DNA of 64,000 nt, taken from positions 1-64,000 of the forward strand of contig JAWDGP010001963.1 of NCBI GenBank assembly GCA_033675545.1. Direction: 5' to 3'. Below are positions 1 through 12,050 of this stretch, one piece after another. How positions within the stretch are numbered: position 1 is the stretch's first letter; the number at the start of each line of letters is the position of its first letter. The position numbers and the translations under genes were made by a program. Origin of the DNA: Elysia crispata (lineage: Eukaryota > Mollusca > Gastropoda > Plakobranchidae). The notes below the pieces were generated by a model that was given only the letters and a program-made list of their open reading frames with translations, was not told the DNA's origin and did no database searches.

Positions 1-402
1 AGGATCAATCATATAGTCAGAATCTTTACTTGAATAATAAGACCTAGCTCCTAGCTGTCCCAGACTCACAAACCTCTAGAAGTGCGGTTCTACAAGTCCG
101 AGAATCTTTCCTCGACCTGGTCAACTTACACAATCTGCTACTAGGGCTAGTTATGGCTGAACCATGCAGTTACTCTGAATGTATATTCAGGCCCTTTCGT
201 GGCGTTTCTTTCTTACAGAGTTTCACTTGATCGGTATGCCGGCTCAATAAGATAATGTAAATATGATATGACCTTGGCTGATGAGGACATAAGGTCAACG
301 CGAGGAGACAATGGCCGTTTGGACTAAAGTGCCAGGACAGAACCTGTTCCTGATGTATGCATAGTAACCACTGAGAAACACTCAGCTGGAATAGTGAGAG
401 AG

Positions 403-406
<4 letters not shown>

Positions 407-492
<86 letters not shown>
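407..492. repeat. (AG)n microsatellite followed by G13 run
   Basis: About 43 uninterrupted AG dinucleotides. After a short degenerate purine stretch comes a run of 13 G at 510-522, then a CAGA-rich segment. One of about 18 AG/CT tracts of at least 35 bp in the window. Confidence 0.95.
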
Positions 493-493
<1 letters not shown>

Positions 494-735
494 CAGAGGT
501 AGAGGCGTTGGGGGGGGGGGGGCAGACACACAGACAGACAGACTCTTAGGTACAGAGACAGAGAATGTCAACAACAAAGGAATTAAAACGAGTGAAAGAG
601 ACGGATAGAAGGAAGTTAAGAGAAGAAAGCGGAGAATGAAGTGTGTGTATGTGGGAGGGAGAACTACGCAAAGTAACAGAGAGAAAGAAGGGAAGGGGTG
701 ATGAGAAAAAGACAGATATAGAGTCAGACAGACCG

Positions 736-738
<3 letters not shown>

Positions 739-812
<74 letters not shown>
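739..812. repeat. (AG)n microsatellite
   Basis: About 37 AG units in a wider purine-rich stretch (roughly 590-890). The Arg-Glu open frame across it is a repeat translation. Confidence 0.95.
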
Positions 813-819
<7 letters not shown>

Positions 820-3800
820 AGAGAGAGACAGGGAGAGAAGATGATAGGAAAAAAACGAGATGGTAGGGTCAGAAGACAGCGAGATTTAAAAACTTAATGA
901 TTCTGATTTCACTGGTTGGGCCTTGTGAACTATTTTCCAATCCCACTGACTGGCTGTTGCCTCAGAGCCGCACAATGGTGGCTAACTCATACAGCAGAAA
1001 AAATTATGCAAAAACTGATCGTTGTCTTTATCTCAGAGATACACCCGGCATTCGTCTCACGCAATTGTTTTGTAACGTATCACTTTAGCCCAGCTTTTTA
1101 AAACGATTTAACGTGTTAGTAGCTTAAGAAAAGAAAAATAAGGAGAATAATTTTCCGCATCAGCACCAGAGAAATTGTACTGTAGATATCGTGACATGAC
1201 ATTTAAAAAGTGCAGCCATCAACTTTGTTAACTAAAGCAAAGAATTATCGGTTTCTCCTCTGTTCAGAAAGTTTTGCCCCTGGCGTCGCCACCAACTGCC
1301 CTCTTCACCACGCTCTGTTATCGTGATCTATTGGTTATGTTTCTGTAACTCTGCAGCACTGCAGTATTAGTCCAAGAACGTACATGCACATAGTCTTTTT
1401 TCGAAATCATAATAAATGCATACATTTTTTTATTATTACAAATGTTGATCCTCACTAAGCCCGCTAACACTTAAGGTTTTGATCAAGACTCCAAAATTGC
1501 TCTTGCGATATTGTACGGCTCATGAGGCGTCAGTATGCCCGGCGCTCATTCTGCATAGACTTTAAGTTTGTTAGTTAAGGTGATTTAATTTTATGAAAAT
1601 GATAGTAACAATATCATTTTTTCCTAGTGATATCCACTTATATAATCATTAACTATCTTGGACCTTCTAAACATTCCAAAATGCTAAAGCGGATACTATA
1701 CCCAGAACTGTTAAATCAGAACAAAGTAATGATTATCTGATAGGTGTCTAATGGGTAGGAAAGTTACAATCTGGTGAAACGTCATTTAGATCTAATGGAA
1801 GTCACCTGCCCTCAATGCCGCATATAGCGGTGGGACCCTCACTTTTACTAATACTAATAGTTACTATCGCAACCCTCTATTTGTTTCTACCTCTGATTCG
1901 ATTTATTGATCCATAGATCTCGAGATGGCTGGACTTTACAGTGTTGCTGATGAACGCAGTACGTGGACATACCCTGCCTCTTTTTTCTGGTATGTAAGAG
2001 CAATACTTAGATGAGCAGCTTGTATAATGTGTGGTTTAGACAAAAGATTAAGACGATCGGCTAGAAACCAGTACAGTGCAGTTACGAGGTTACCCCCAAG
2101 AACCTATGGCAGACTACGGGTGTTCTCAAACGTTAAGAAGGAAAAAAAAAAAACAGGTGTTAGCAGGAACTGGGCAGTTAAATCGTTGAGGCGGCGATGA
2201 GTCCGTGTGAATGAATCCCTCCACCGATGAAAATTATGTGTCCCGCTAACGCAGCAGAAGATCTTGTTATCAGCCTGCGAAATTTTAACGGCAACTTATA
2301 CAAATGTAACCAGATTTAGTGATCATTTTAAAGTAATTGATGATGAAGTCGATAAGTAGCCGAGAAAAAACAAACAACAAACCCTTATCTATTTAAAGTC
2401 TTAGGTATATTATAATGGAAGCCCCCAAAAAAAAGTTCATAAAAAGAAATAGAGACAAGCAATCCACTGTAACATCAGAAACAAAGAAAACACAAGAATA
2501 TTAGTGTAGTAAACATGTATCAAATCTGGACGATAACTTGGTTACCGCGTCTTGTCTCGAGTCTCCAATCTTTCGGCGTGCAGTTTGTTTTTTTTCTCAT
2601 TGTGATTGCTTCAGGACACTGGTTTCACACGCTGTTCCCAGCACTAGATCTAGGATTACAACAACTCATCTCGTTGACCTTTTTGAGGAGCTCTGAGCGC
2701 TCAGATGGAGACAACCTGCAAAAACATTCCTTCTTTTTTTACTTCGGTTAATTAAAATAACATTCACAGACTTTATTTTAATCAATAACATTGCCAACAT
2801 TTAGGAGAAGGCTCATTTAGCAGGAAAGACAAAGTTTTGTTTAAACTTGAGCTTCACGAAAAAAAAAAGTAAATGGACAAAATGCTTAAATTGTCTAATT
2901 TTAGTAGGAAGCCAATTATCATTTGTCTGGACACGATCACGAGACTTATGAAAATACAAATAATAAAGTATTAAGCTTATATCAACAAGGAGGTTAAATA
3001 TAGACACATTGATTCTTCTAAAATCTTGAGATTTTGGAAGAAAAATGTTGCAAACTAACAATTCTAAGATCAGTTGCCGCCATGTAGGTTTATGGAAACA
3101 AACCTAGACTTGAATAAAATTATACCTTACGGCACCTGTGAATAGAACATAATTTTGTTAAGACAAATTTAAAGAAAGCGATGTGAAAAAAAAATGTAAA
3201 AAAAAAAAAAAAAGAAAAGAAAGAAAATAAAACAAAAGATAAAGGATTCATCAGAACAGCAAGAAAACAAGACGCAACAACTGCGACAAACAATCATTAG
3301 CGTGATAGCTAAGAAAGCGTGAACTAAAGTGGTTGAAGAAATAACAAGACAGATGTGAGAGGTAACAAAAGAAAACAAATAAATCTTCGACATGTTTTTT
3401 TGACATGTTAAATTATAGAGCTCTTATCTAATACTTTTGTGATCTTCTCTCTTTGTGGTCTCAGTGTGAGTTGTACTTTTTACAGATATTATTTTAAAAT
3501 TACATGTACTTCCAACAGCGCTAGGTTAGGTTTATCTAGATAAATTGCTGACTCTGGTCTTCTTACTTTTTGCAAACAACCACTTCTAGCCTAATTCATC
3601 GTGGATGATGAATATAGTTAAAAAAAGAATTTGAATTCTAGATATAGTTTTCATACATTACATAACTAATTCTCGTTGATAGTAGTTCAGAAACCTGCAA
3701 GGATTAAACATTGTAAATAGGTCACGAAAATTTTAGATCTTCAAAGTATCTTATCTGGCAAACTTTCAGGTACCTGGCAATGTTCTCAGTCACAAGACAT

Positions 3801-3993
3801 AAGAATTCCACATCCGGTTGTCTTGTGAGGTATGATGTTTACTGTGTTGATACAGCATCACGTCAGGTCTTTCAATACATTTGTTGGAAAAGATCTTAAC
3901 CAGGCTAAGCCTGGCAAAATTAACTCTATCGCTTAATAGATTGGACTTATTAACCTTTTGAATTCTTTTTAGATCTATTTCATTAACCTCAAG

Positions 3994-6900
3994 ATGGCTG
4001 GGATGAGCGATGCCGATGTCCAAGGCCAAGTGAGTACAGATTTATAAAGCGATCTAGATCTAGATCTTTAGATCTACATTTTAGTGATACAATTTAGAAT
4101 AGACCTACATTTTAGATTAGATGTAGATCTATCTAAATCCGAAGAACATTGATCACCGAGAACCTAATAAATCTTAAGAATTCTCCCTTTACGTCCGCCA
4201 ATCATGCTGGGTATTGAAAACACGTATTCCATCTATAGCTTGTAGGCCTACGCTTTGATCTAGATTCCATCTATAGCTTGTAGGCCTACGCTTTGATCTA
4301 GATATGATCTAGAATTAGATCTAGATCGAGATTTATTGTATATGAATCTAGAATACAGTTAAGGTTTTGATAACGAGCCGAGAGCTGCATCTTAACTTTG
4401 GTTCCAATTTCCTCTCATGATAAATATACCAGACCGTATACAGTTCTAACTTCTACTCTTGATCTGTGGACACATCAATGGTGGCTAATAATTTTCTATA
4501 GGCTAGATCTCTACTTTTAGTATTAATAATAACAATCATTTGTGTCTGTTCAGCTTCAACTTCAAGAGAACGGAGTCAATTCAAATTTGTATCTAAAGAT
4601 CTAGTCTAGAGCTAGTCTAGGATTTAGAATTCAAGCTTTTCACAGACCTGCCATTCATACCGATTTAATCGGAATCATTCCGATTTTTTACACAAATTTG
4701 GTCCATTTCTGATTTTCCTAATATTTAGGAAATATTCCGATTTTTTCTAAACTGAGTTTTCACCTCTGCAATTAAAAATATTTTCAATTTTTTTTTTTAA
4801 ATTAGACTTACAAGGTCGACAGACAGCTTGCACAAAAAAAAAATAAAGAAATACGGACGATATAGATCTAGTTATAATATCGATATTGTTTTCTTATTAT
4901 ATATTATCCAATGAGGTATCGACATCGATATTAGTATTTTAGTTATAACCTCCCGAATATTGATTCTGCCGAGTTGTTTACTTTATCTTGTATTCGTCTG
5001 CGCTACATTCTCTTTATCTTCACGTCCAGACTTTGTTGTTATTTCCAACGAAGGATTATTCTTATTTTATCTTTTAAGAGTAATTTCTACTACAGGACAG
5101 CACTTTTGTCATCTATATCTTGTTAGTTTTCTTAGTTTTCAAGATCGATTGAGAAATCCTTTTAGAACTAGAGTAAATCAAGATGAAATGACACGAGAAT
5201 CAATAACTGTAGGTCTGTGAAAAGTAAAATCTGGATCCGATAATAGGCCTAAGAAGTTTTATCCGGATGCAAACTTTACAATCTTTACGAGATCTATGAT
5301 TTTGATCATTTCATCGAATGTAGAATTTAGATCTAGATCTAGATCGAAGTTACATGCTACATCATGCTTAACTAGTCTCAATATCACAGCGTAGTTTTTT
5401 TACTTAAATTAACCTGTTTCTCAATGAAGTGATTGAACAATAGAGTGGATTAGGCTCTTATTTATAAAATAAAATATTACAACTTTCCAGCAAATTGTCA
5501 ATGTGCTCCCCATGAAATATCTGGTTATGTTTTCAATACCTGGATCCAGAAAAATTCATAAGATTTTTAATTTTCCGAGTCTAGTGATAGAAAGGCCACT
5601 TTCATTTTTTAAGTCTTTCAGTAAGGAGTACATTTACTCATTTTCATATAAAAATAAGCCTTTTGAAATCAGGTACACTTTCCACAAGAGCTAGGTTGTC
5701 AGCTCTGCTCTTTGTGAATTCATCAAATGCTGCATAATGCCAATGCCATCCAATTTATTGAGTCATTTAAAAGTATTGTAAGGCATAGAGTACTTGATTT
5801 AAACTGAAACAGGTATGGAAAAAAGATCTTACGATTATGTAGAATTTTTCACCATTGAAGAATTAAAAGCTAAGAAAACTAGTTTTTATCAGATTTCAGA
5901 GCTAAACCAATGAATGAACATTCACCAAAGACCGAATTATATGTGTTTTGTAATGGATGTTGTAGAGGGCAAAAATAAAGCGAGTCATTCAGATTTTTTT
6001 TTGACAGAATCACTCAGATTTTCTTTCCCTGGAGAGTGGCAGGTCTGTTTTCATTTTCTCTAACATTCTTGAAATTGAAAGATCTGACATGGAAGAATAA
6101 GATGAAACTTTTAAGCTCCTGAAAACAAATACACTCTATATATTTAAACTTTTAATTGTCAGCTCATTCACTTAGAGGAAGTTTGATTAAAGTCTCTAAT
6201 TTTTTAAAATTATTTCTTTCACTTCTAAAAGTGTCATGTTAGAATCTGGACTGAGCAACCATAAAAATACATCAAGCCAAGACAATTAATCCAGGCTGAG
6301 CTATAGATTGATATGTCTATTCTTCATTGTAATTTTTCATCTTTAATTTTAATATTCTTTGTGTCCTTTGCAGATTGCCCACATGATAGCCTTCATTGAG
6401 CAAGAAGCATCAGAAAAAGTAGAAGAGATAGAATGTAAGGTATGTATATATATATATTTAACAACTAATTGTATCTACGCGACGGCTTGCAACTGGAAAT
6501 TTTCACAGCTGATTTTTTTTGGTGTGGGCGTTTGCGACCGAAAACAGTCAGGTCAAGATCTACTACTGTTAGCTTTGTATAATTAATATTTCTCCTTCTT
6601 TATGAAAAGAAGAGTTGCTGTAAATTTTACTGCTTGAACTGTCCCAATCAGATGGATACTTTGTGTTGGCAGTTACGATTTTTTTTAACTTTCCCTTTTT
6701 TTCACTATCTAAATGATTACAAATGGCCTTTCAATTCATAAAATCTCTGGTAAATTAACAACAACCTGATGAAGAAAATGCCGACTCAGACACTGAAAGT
6801 GACATTAATATTGATACAGAGCCACTACACGTTGGTATTGATGACATTTTAGATGCAGAATACTTATAGTCCGTCAACATAGGGTGATAAGGCTAGATCT

Positions 6901-9900
6901 AGACCTAAGTCCACAGAACCGACCAGCAAGGAAACTAGGGATCAGTCAACTATTTGAGCCCATTGAAGTGGAAAATTTTAATGAATACACTGGCCTAAAA
7001 GAAGATCTATCAGAATCTTGGCTTAGCAGAGACTATTTTGATGTCCACCCCCACCCCCCACAAAAAAAAAACAAAAAAAAAAAACACACATTAGAAATGA
7101 ACAAACCAACATTTAAGCTGAACTTTGTATGTTTTGGTGTTCCACCTGTAATATTTGGCTATGCAAAGACAGTGCTTCTCTAAGTTTCACAGCTTGTAAT
7201 TTTAAAAGGACATACAGAAAAACAAAAGCTACAAAATGTTAAAAAGTTTGGAAACCCATACATTTTTTTTTAAAGCTTATTGTTCAGCATTATTTTTTAT
7301 TTGAAAACATTGCTTGAAAAAAATTCTAATTGTGCAAACTACATAGTTTATCCATTTCTTGAATTTTTTACACCAGTTCTGTTGCTATTTGTTGTGTGCA
7401 CAAATTTCGGTGAATTTTAAAAAAATTGTTGGTACCTAATTTATTTTTTAGCAATTTACAGTTACTCCCCTTACCTTGGTAGGACTAGGTTATTTTACAG
7501 TGAACTTTCTCAGTATGGAAAGTATTCACACAGAGAGACTCAGATTTTATCTATTGGCTATGTGAAACGAAATACCAAGAAAGCAAATTTTTAGCAAGTT
7601 TAACCTTAGAACTGCCTTGAGTATTAGGAGGTGCCAATGAATGATGCCTGTCTTTTTTTTTATTTACCAATTCCTTTTTTTTTATCTTTAAGAATTTTAT
7701 CAGCCAAATGCAAAGCATTTCTATTTGTCTATGTGATTTTCTCAGCATAGTTTGTTTTGATTGCATTCAATTTTTATCAATAATTTTTCTCTTGACTTAT
7801 CCTCCCAATATAACAACTTTCTCTTCATCAATCAAATGTAGGCAGAGGAAGAGTTTAACCTGGAGAAAGGACGTTTGGTTGCCACAGCCCGAGCAAAAAT
7901 CATAGAGCATTTTGATAAAAAGATTAAGCAAGTTGAATTACAAAAGAAAATGTGAGTTCCTATAAGAAATAGTCACATGATTACAATATTAAATATAGTA
8001 AACATCGCTTCCTAAATTTTGAACACATTATACAAACCTGATCTTAGATGAGAAAAAAGAAAATAACAAATAACCTATCCATTTTTCCTAACCACCTAAG
8101 GTTCTCTTGTCAATTTTGAAAGTTCCATTTTTTTTCTGCACATTGAAGTTATTGTTGAGGAATAAAAGAACACTTTTCCAAGAATACTTCAATTTCATAG
8201 ATTTCAGTGTTGTGATATATTTTATAGTTATTGTAAAGTCCTAAACAAATATATTTGTCATTATTTCATTATGTTGAAAGTGCAGTATATCACTTCAAAC
8301 AATTTAAAAAAGGTCAATTGAATTTTTTTTTTTTTGTCTTTTTCAGTCAACACTCCAATCTGCTTAATGCATCCAGGTTGCAAGTATTGAAACACAAGGA
8401 AAAACTAGTCAATGTAAGGAATGATATCACGTCAAGAATGTATTAAGCTAAACCAGTATAAATTATTGTTTTAAAGTTGTTTTTTTTTTAATTTTTATTT
8501 TTTATCCTTTTCAGTAAACTTTTTCATAAATTTATACGGCATCTGAAAGATTACCACAAATGTTATTCATTAATTGGAGGAAAGTTGACTAAAATTTATA
8601 AATTTTACTTATTTTACAAAATTATTGATGTTGGTACATTTTTTCTTTTTATTTGGATTGAAGTGTGAAATATTTTGTATAGGCATATATTTCTATAATC
8701 ATAATGAGTTCCTGTTTTCTAAAAATTTCTATATTGATTTTTATACTGCTGATCACCTTTCTTTTTTTTTTCACTTATAATTTTTTTTTCTTTCATAGTT
8801 TGAGACCAGTGACATAGTTTTTTATCCTCAACATATTAAAGCAACAAACATACTCTTACCTAAATTACCATTTGTTTCAGAACCTGTTTGAGTCTATAAG
8901 CACTGACTCAGGTCGTGTCTCTCAAGATGATGCTCAGAAGTACCGCAAAGCTTTGACAGATCTGACCCTACAGGTGTGCATTAGATGTCTTATATTTTGG
9001 TCTGTTATTGCTTCATCTAGAAATTTTTGGTTTAAACTATTTCAGTTTGATCATGTATTTGTGAAAGTTATCTTAAAAAAAAATAAAAAAAAGGTATGGG
9101 ATTTGTTTACAGTTCTTATTCATGAAGATATGGGATTTGTTTACAGTTCTTATTCATGAGGTCTCCATCAACCCCTATATTTTTACAGGATTGCAATGCT
9201 AAGGTTTATTTACTTTTGTTTTATCATATCAGCAACTGAAAGAGTGCCCTAACTTTTTCTTATTATTTTTTATCATGCTTATTTGGGATCCTGAAGATCC
9301 TATGTTGGTTGATACAATGTTTGAAGTTAAGTTTTGAAAACATGCTTCTTTATTTGGCATATAATTTTTTTTTTTTTTTGAGAAATCATATTTTCAACTA
9401 GCCTCAACCATTTTTTAAAGGAATCATAGAAGCATAACTGTTTCTTTTCTCATATTTTTAAATTTTTTTTGTCTTGAAGTATAAATTCAAAATCAAACAA
9501 ATTAGACTGTTTTTCTTTTCATATCTTATGGTAATAGTTTCATGCATCTTGAATCGTTAGCTGTAATATTTTTTTTTCTATTCTCGATTTGGTAACAAGG
9601 CCTTTGTTAACTTTTTTTTCATAAAAAATCCTTTGAATTCTAGCCAATTTTCAATTGTGCTGAATGTAGATTATTTATTCTCATCATTACCAGGCCCTGT
9701 GTAGGCTTCTAGAACCGAGGGTGACACTTCAAGTGAGGCAACAAGATTTAGAACTGATGAAAGTAAGTAGCTGAAGAATTTCATTACATTTTCTTGTTTT
9801 GAAAACTAACAGGCCTAAATCTGCCTCGAATTGTTCTTGCACAATAAAAACTAGTTGTTTTTCTTAACTTTTTTTTAATATTTGTTCAAATAAGAGTATT

Positions 9901-10046
9901 TCAAAAATAATGCACTGCAGATGTTTCTTGATTACTTCTAAGGATTTTTCTTCAGTGGAAACTTGTAAGTTGGATGAAATCAGATGTTAAAATTTCAAAC
10001 TGGTAGCACAAGATTTTAAGACAGGAGTTTTTATGTTGCATACCCC

Positions 10047-10077
<31 letters not shown>

Positions 10078-12050
10078 AAAAAAAACAACCCAAAAACATG
10101 CCTTTGATGATATATAGGGATAAACTAAATGTTCAATTTTTTGGTTCAGGACAAATCTCATTTTTTTTTTACTAGTAGTGTTTGTACTTTCTTAAAATCC
10201 TTAGGTTTCATGGATGTCTTTGAATTTTGTCTTAAAATCTTTGTAAGCCCTGAGATGTCTTTGTATGATGGGCTGGGCATTTGAAAAATCTGTTTTAAAT
10301 CTTTGTTATACAATAGGGTTTGAAGCATTTAGTTAGTGTAAAGTTGGTTTATGCATATTGTCCTTACTTTGCCAGAGCCTCGTCCCTGGAATTCAGGAGA
10401 GCTATGTTGGTCTCACCAAGGGAAAGTACCAAGTGGAGATAAGCATTGATGAGCAAAACTTTCTTCCTGCTGATCTGTGAGTATTTCAGACCAACTTTTT
10501 TGTTTTTCTTTGTTGTTTTTATGTTTTTGTTTTGTTTACACACCAATAAATTGTAATTCAAAGCTGCGAATTTGTCCTCTGAAAATTCTCATCTGAATTT
10601 GATGTACTTTTAACTGAATGACCAGCTATGAATTAATGTAAAATGTAAACTCAATTTTTATTATTCATGTTTTTACTTAGAATGCATAGTTTCTTTAACT
10701 TATTATAATTTTTAAAAGATAAAGGGAGAAATTGAGAAAGAAGTGAATTTCTTCATTGAGAAAAGAAGATTTAGTTTTAACTGTATTTAACATGTTAACC
10801 AATAGCAAGACAGCAGATATTTAGAGAATTCCAGTTTCCACATTTAACTGGGCAGTTTTCCTTTCCACAAAAATTGAAGACAATATAACATCATAAATAG
10901 AGATTTTTCCCTCTTGGATTTCTCATCATACATTTTGTTCCAGCATTGGAGGCATTGTGATGACAGCACAGAATGGCAAAATTACCATTAACAACACCCT
11001 AGATGAGAGGTTGAAACATATCGGACGCCAGGTTAGAAGAAATTATATCTTTATTAACTCTGCATTATTAAAGCCCTTTGTTGGTTGTTAAAGTCAACAG
11101 GCTTTAAGGTTGGACAGTGAATCCAGAGTGATTGAAACAATAATGATTCTAAAAGAATCCAAGTTTAATTTTAGACTAGAACTCTTGTGTTTTTATGAAG
11201 AATACTTTTCAAAACTACTTATTGAACTGTTGGAGGCCAAACCTTTCTACCAATTTTGATTAGTTTTACGCCCTGTAAGCCTCCTGAAGAATCTTGTAGG
11301 CAGAGGGCAGTCAAGAAATATGGCTGGTTAGATGGGATCTGACAAAACTAGGGTGTCACAGACGGGAATCAAATCTGGGAACATTTATCTCAGTCGAAAA
11401 CTCCTCAGGCACTTGTAACCAAGGGTAAGAAAAAATTCAGCACAATCTGGAAAAAAAAAGTATTCTATTTGTAGTTTTATGGATTTTTGGACTGCACTAT
11501 TTTTTTTTGTATGTGAAACAATAAAAAGCATCAGGGTGTCTAGACTTGTCTGTATTTAGTTGGTGCATGTGGCTGGGGGAATAACATTGTAATGCATTTA
11601 GGTTTTTCTTTAAAATGTTTGAGCATTCGGAATTCTTATTTATAGCTAGATGTCACTATTTTCAAAAATTATTTCCACTTGAGTTTGTAATAAAATTTAT
11701 CGTTGTTTATTATATAATACTGTCAGATCAAAGTTATATGACCTGGTGACAGTATTATTTGAATTCTTTTATTTTGTGTGAGTGCTTTTTTTTTTTGTAC
11801 ACAGTTATTCTTAACCTGATTGAATGAGATGGTATCAATGGTGACAATTTAACAATCAAGTGTATGAAGTAATTTACTTTATAGCCAGTTCTGTCAAGGC
11901 TGGATCAGTTGATTATAATTTATTATTTATGAATCCTCATGAAAACATAAAAACAATTTTGAGCTTGTATCTTTCCTTTTTTCACAGATGCAACCCCAGA
12001 TCAGAGGAATGTTGTTTGGACCAAACCCAAATCGTACATTTAATGATTAA
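3994..12050 (+). CDS. ATP6V1E: V-type proton ATPase subunit E, nine exons, complete
   Basis: Subunit E forms, with subunit G, the peripheral stalks that hold the cytosolic V1 ATP-hydrolysing sector to the membrane Vo sector of the vacuolar proton pump. Reading across GT-AG introns, the coding exons are 3994-4029, 6374-6439, 7842-7951, 8347-8413, 8881-8973, 9694-9762, 10376-10476, 10944-11031 and 11988-12050. They total 693 nt and give 230 residues plus TAA, against about 226 in animal relatives. Phases agree at every junction; exons 3/4 and 7/8 split a codon. The N terminus (SDADVQ, then [14 protein letters not shown] and [13 protein letters not shown]) is the family's charged helix. The C terminus carries NTLDERL and ends [15 protein letters not shown], the typical subunit E tail. 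The start has a strong context (AAGATGG). The middle (residues about 90-165) matches the family less closely than the ends. Confidence 0.95.
4226..4301. repeat. 38-bp tandem duplication
   Basis: Two identical 38-bp copies, 4226-4263 and 4264-4301, each starting ATTCCATCTATAGC and ending GATCTAG. The perfect identity points to a recent duplication inside the intron. Confidence 0.95.
4643..6047. mobile_element. DNA transposon with CAGACCTGCCA termini and TTTTCA target duplication
   Basis: The left end at 4643 reads CAGACCTGCCA and the right end at 6037-6047 is its exact reverse complement. Both ends are directly flanked by TTTTCA (4637-4642 and 6048-6053), as expected of a 6-bp target-site duplication. 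Imperfect subterminal repeats related to AATCNGANTNATTC follow inside both ends in inverted orientation. The 1405-bp body has no convincing transposase, so it looks non-autonomous or decayed. The superfamily is not assigned: the termini do not match hAT, CACTA, mariner or piggyBac signatures known to me. Confidence 0.7.
6770..7040 (+). pseudogene. Coding-like remnant in V-ATPase intron 2, unidentified
   Basis: Two adjacent stretches read like broken coding sequence. The first is acidic, about 34 codons, ending with a stop after a segment containing DIDTEP-like and DDILDAE motifs. The second (6884 onward) contains [11 protein letters not shown] and EDLSESWL. Codon-like composition and the acidic, non-repetitive sequence set them apart from the surrounding AT-rich intron. 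They may be a decayed transposase or retrocopy, but no family is recognised. The annotated V-ATPase exons lie on either side (6374-6439 and 7842-7951). Confidence 0.3.
9095..9160. repeat. 34-bp tandem duplication in V-ATPase intron 5
   Basis: The segment starting TATGGGATTTGTTTACAG is repeated head to tail at 9095 and 9129, differing at the junction. It lies just downstream of exon 5. Confidence 0.85.
10043..10085. repeat. C25-A18 homopolymer pair in V-ATPase intron 6
   Basis: Twenty-five C residues (10043-10067) are followed directly by eighteen A residues (10068-10085). On the minus strand this is T18-G25. The exact lengths may be affected by sequencing or assembly error. Confidence 0.9.
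11225..11420. repeat. Possible tRNA-derived SINE fragment
   Basis: In intron 8, the minus strand near 11355-11385 contains TTTGATTCCCG, resembling a tRNA B-box, next to a moderately GC-rich block unlike the surrounding intron. No A-box or tail was confirmed, so this is only a weak candidate. Confidence 0.2.

Larger units (their letters stand above)
1..3972. other. Upstream intergenic DNA, no gene recognised
   Basis: AT-rich DNA before the V-ATPase gene. It holds two AG microsatellites (near 407-492 and 739-812), a G13 run at 510-522 and scattered A-runs. The short open frames here are either repeat translations or lack splice context and family signatures. The V-ATPase promoter should lie in this stretch, but no core promoter motif stands out. 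Just before the start codon, a pyrimidine-rich tract ends in AG at 3971-3972, so the coding start may lie in a second, spliced exon, with an upstream non-coding exon somewhere in this stretch. Confidence 0.5.
4030..6373 (+). other. Intron 1 of V-ATPase subunit E
   Basis: A 2.3 kb intron with donor GTGAGT at 4030 and acceptor TTTGCAG ending at 6373. It is rich in the palindromic words AGATCT and TCTAGA, contains a 38-bp tandem duplication (4226-4301) and hosts an inserted DNA transposon (4643-6047). The open frames inside it have no recognisable coding signature. Confidence 0.8.

Noticed and set aside
4960..5694. Two plus-strand frames (86 and 63 codons) inside the intron 1 transposon
   Set aside because: Neither shows transposase motifs; likely chance openings in AT-rich DNA.
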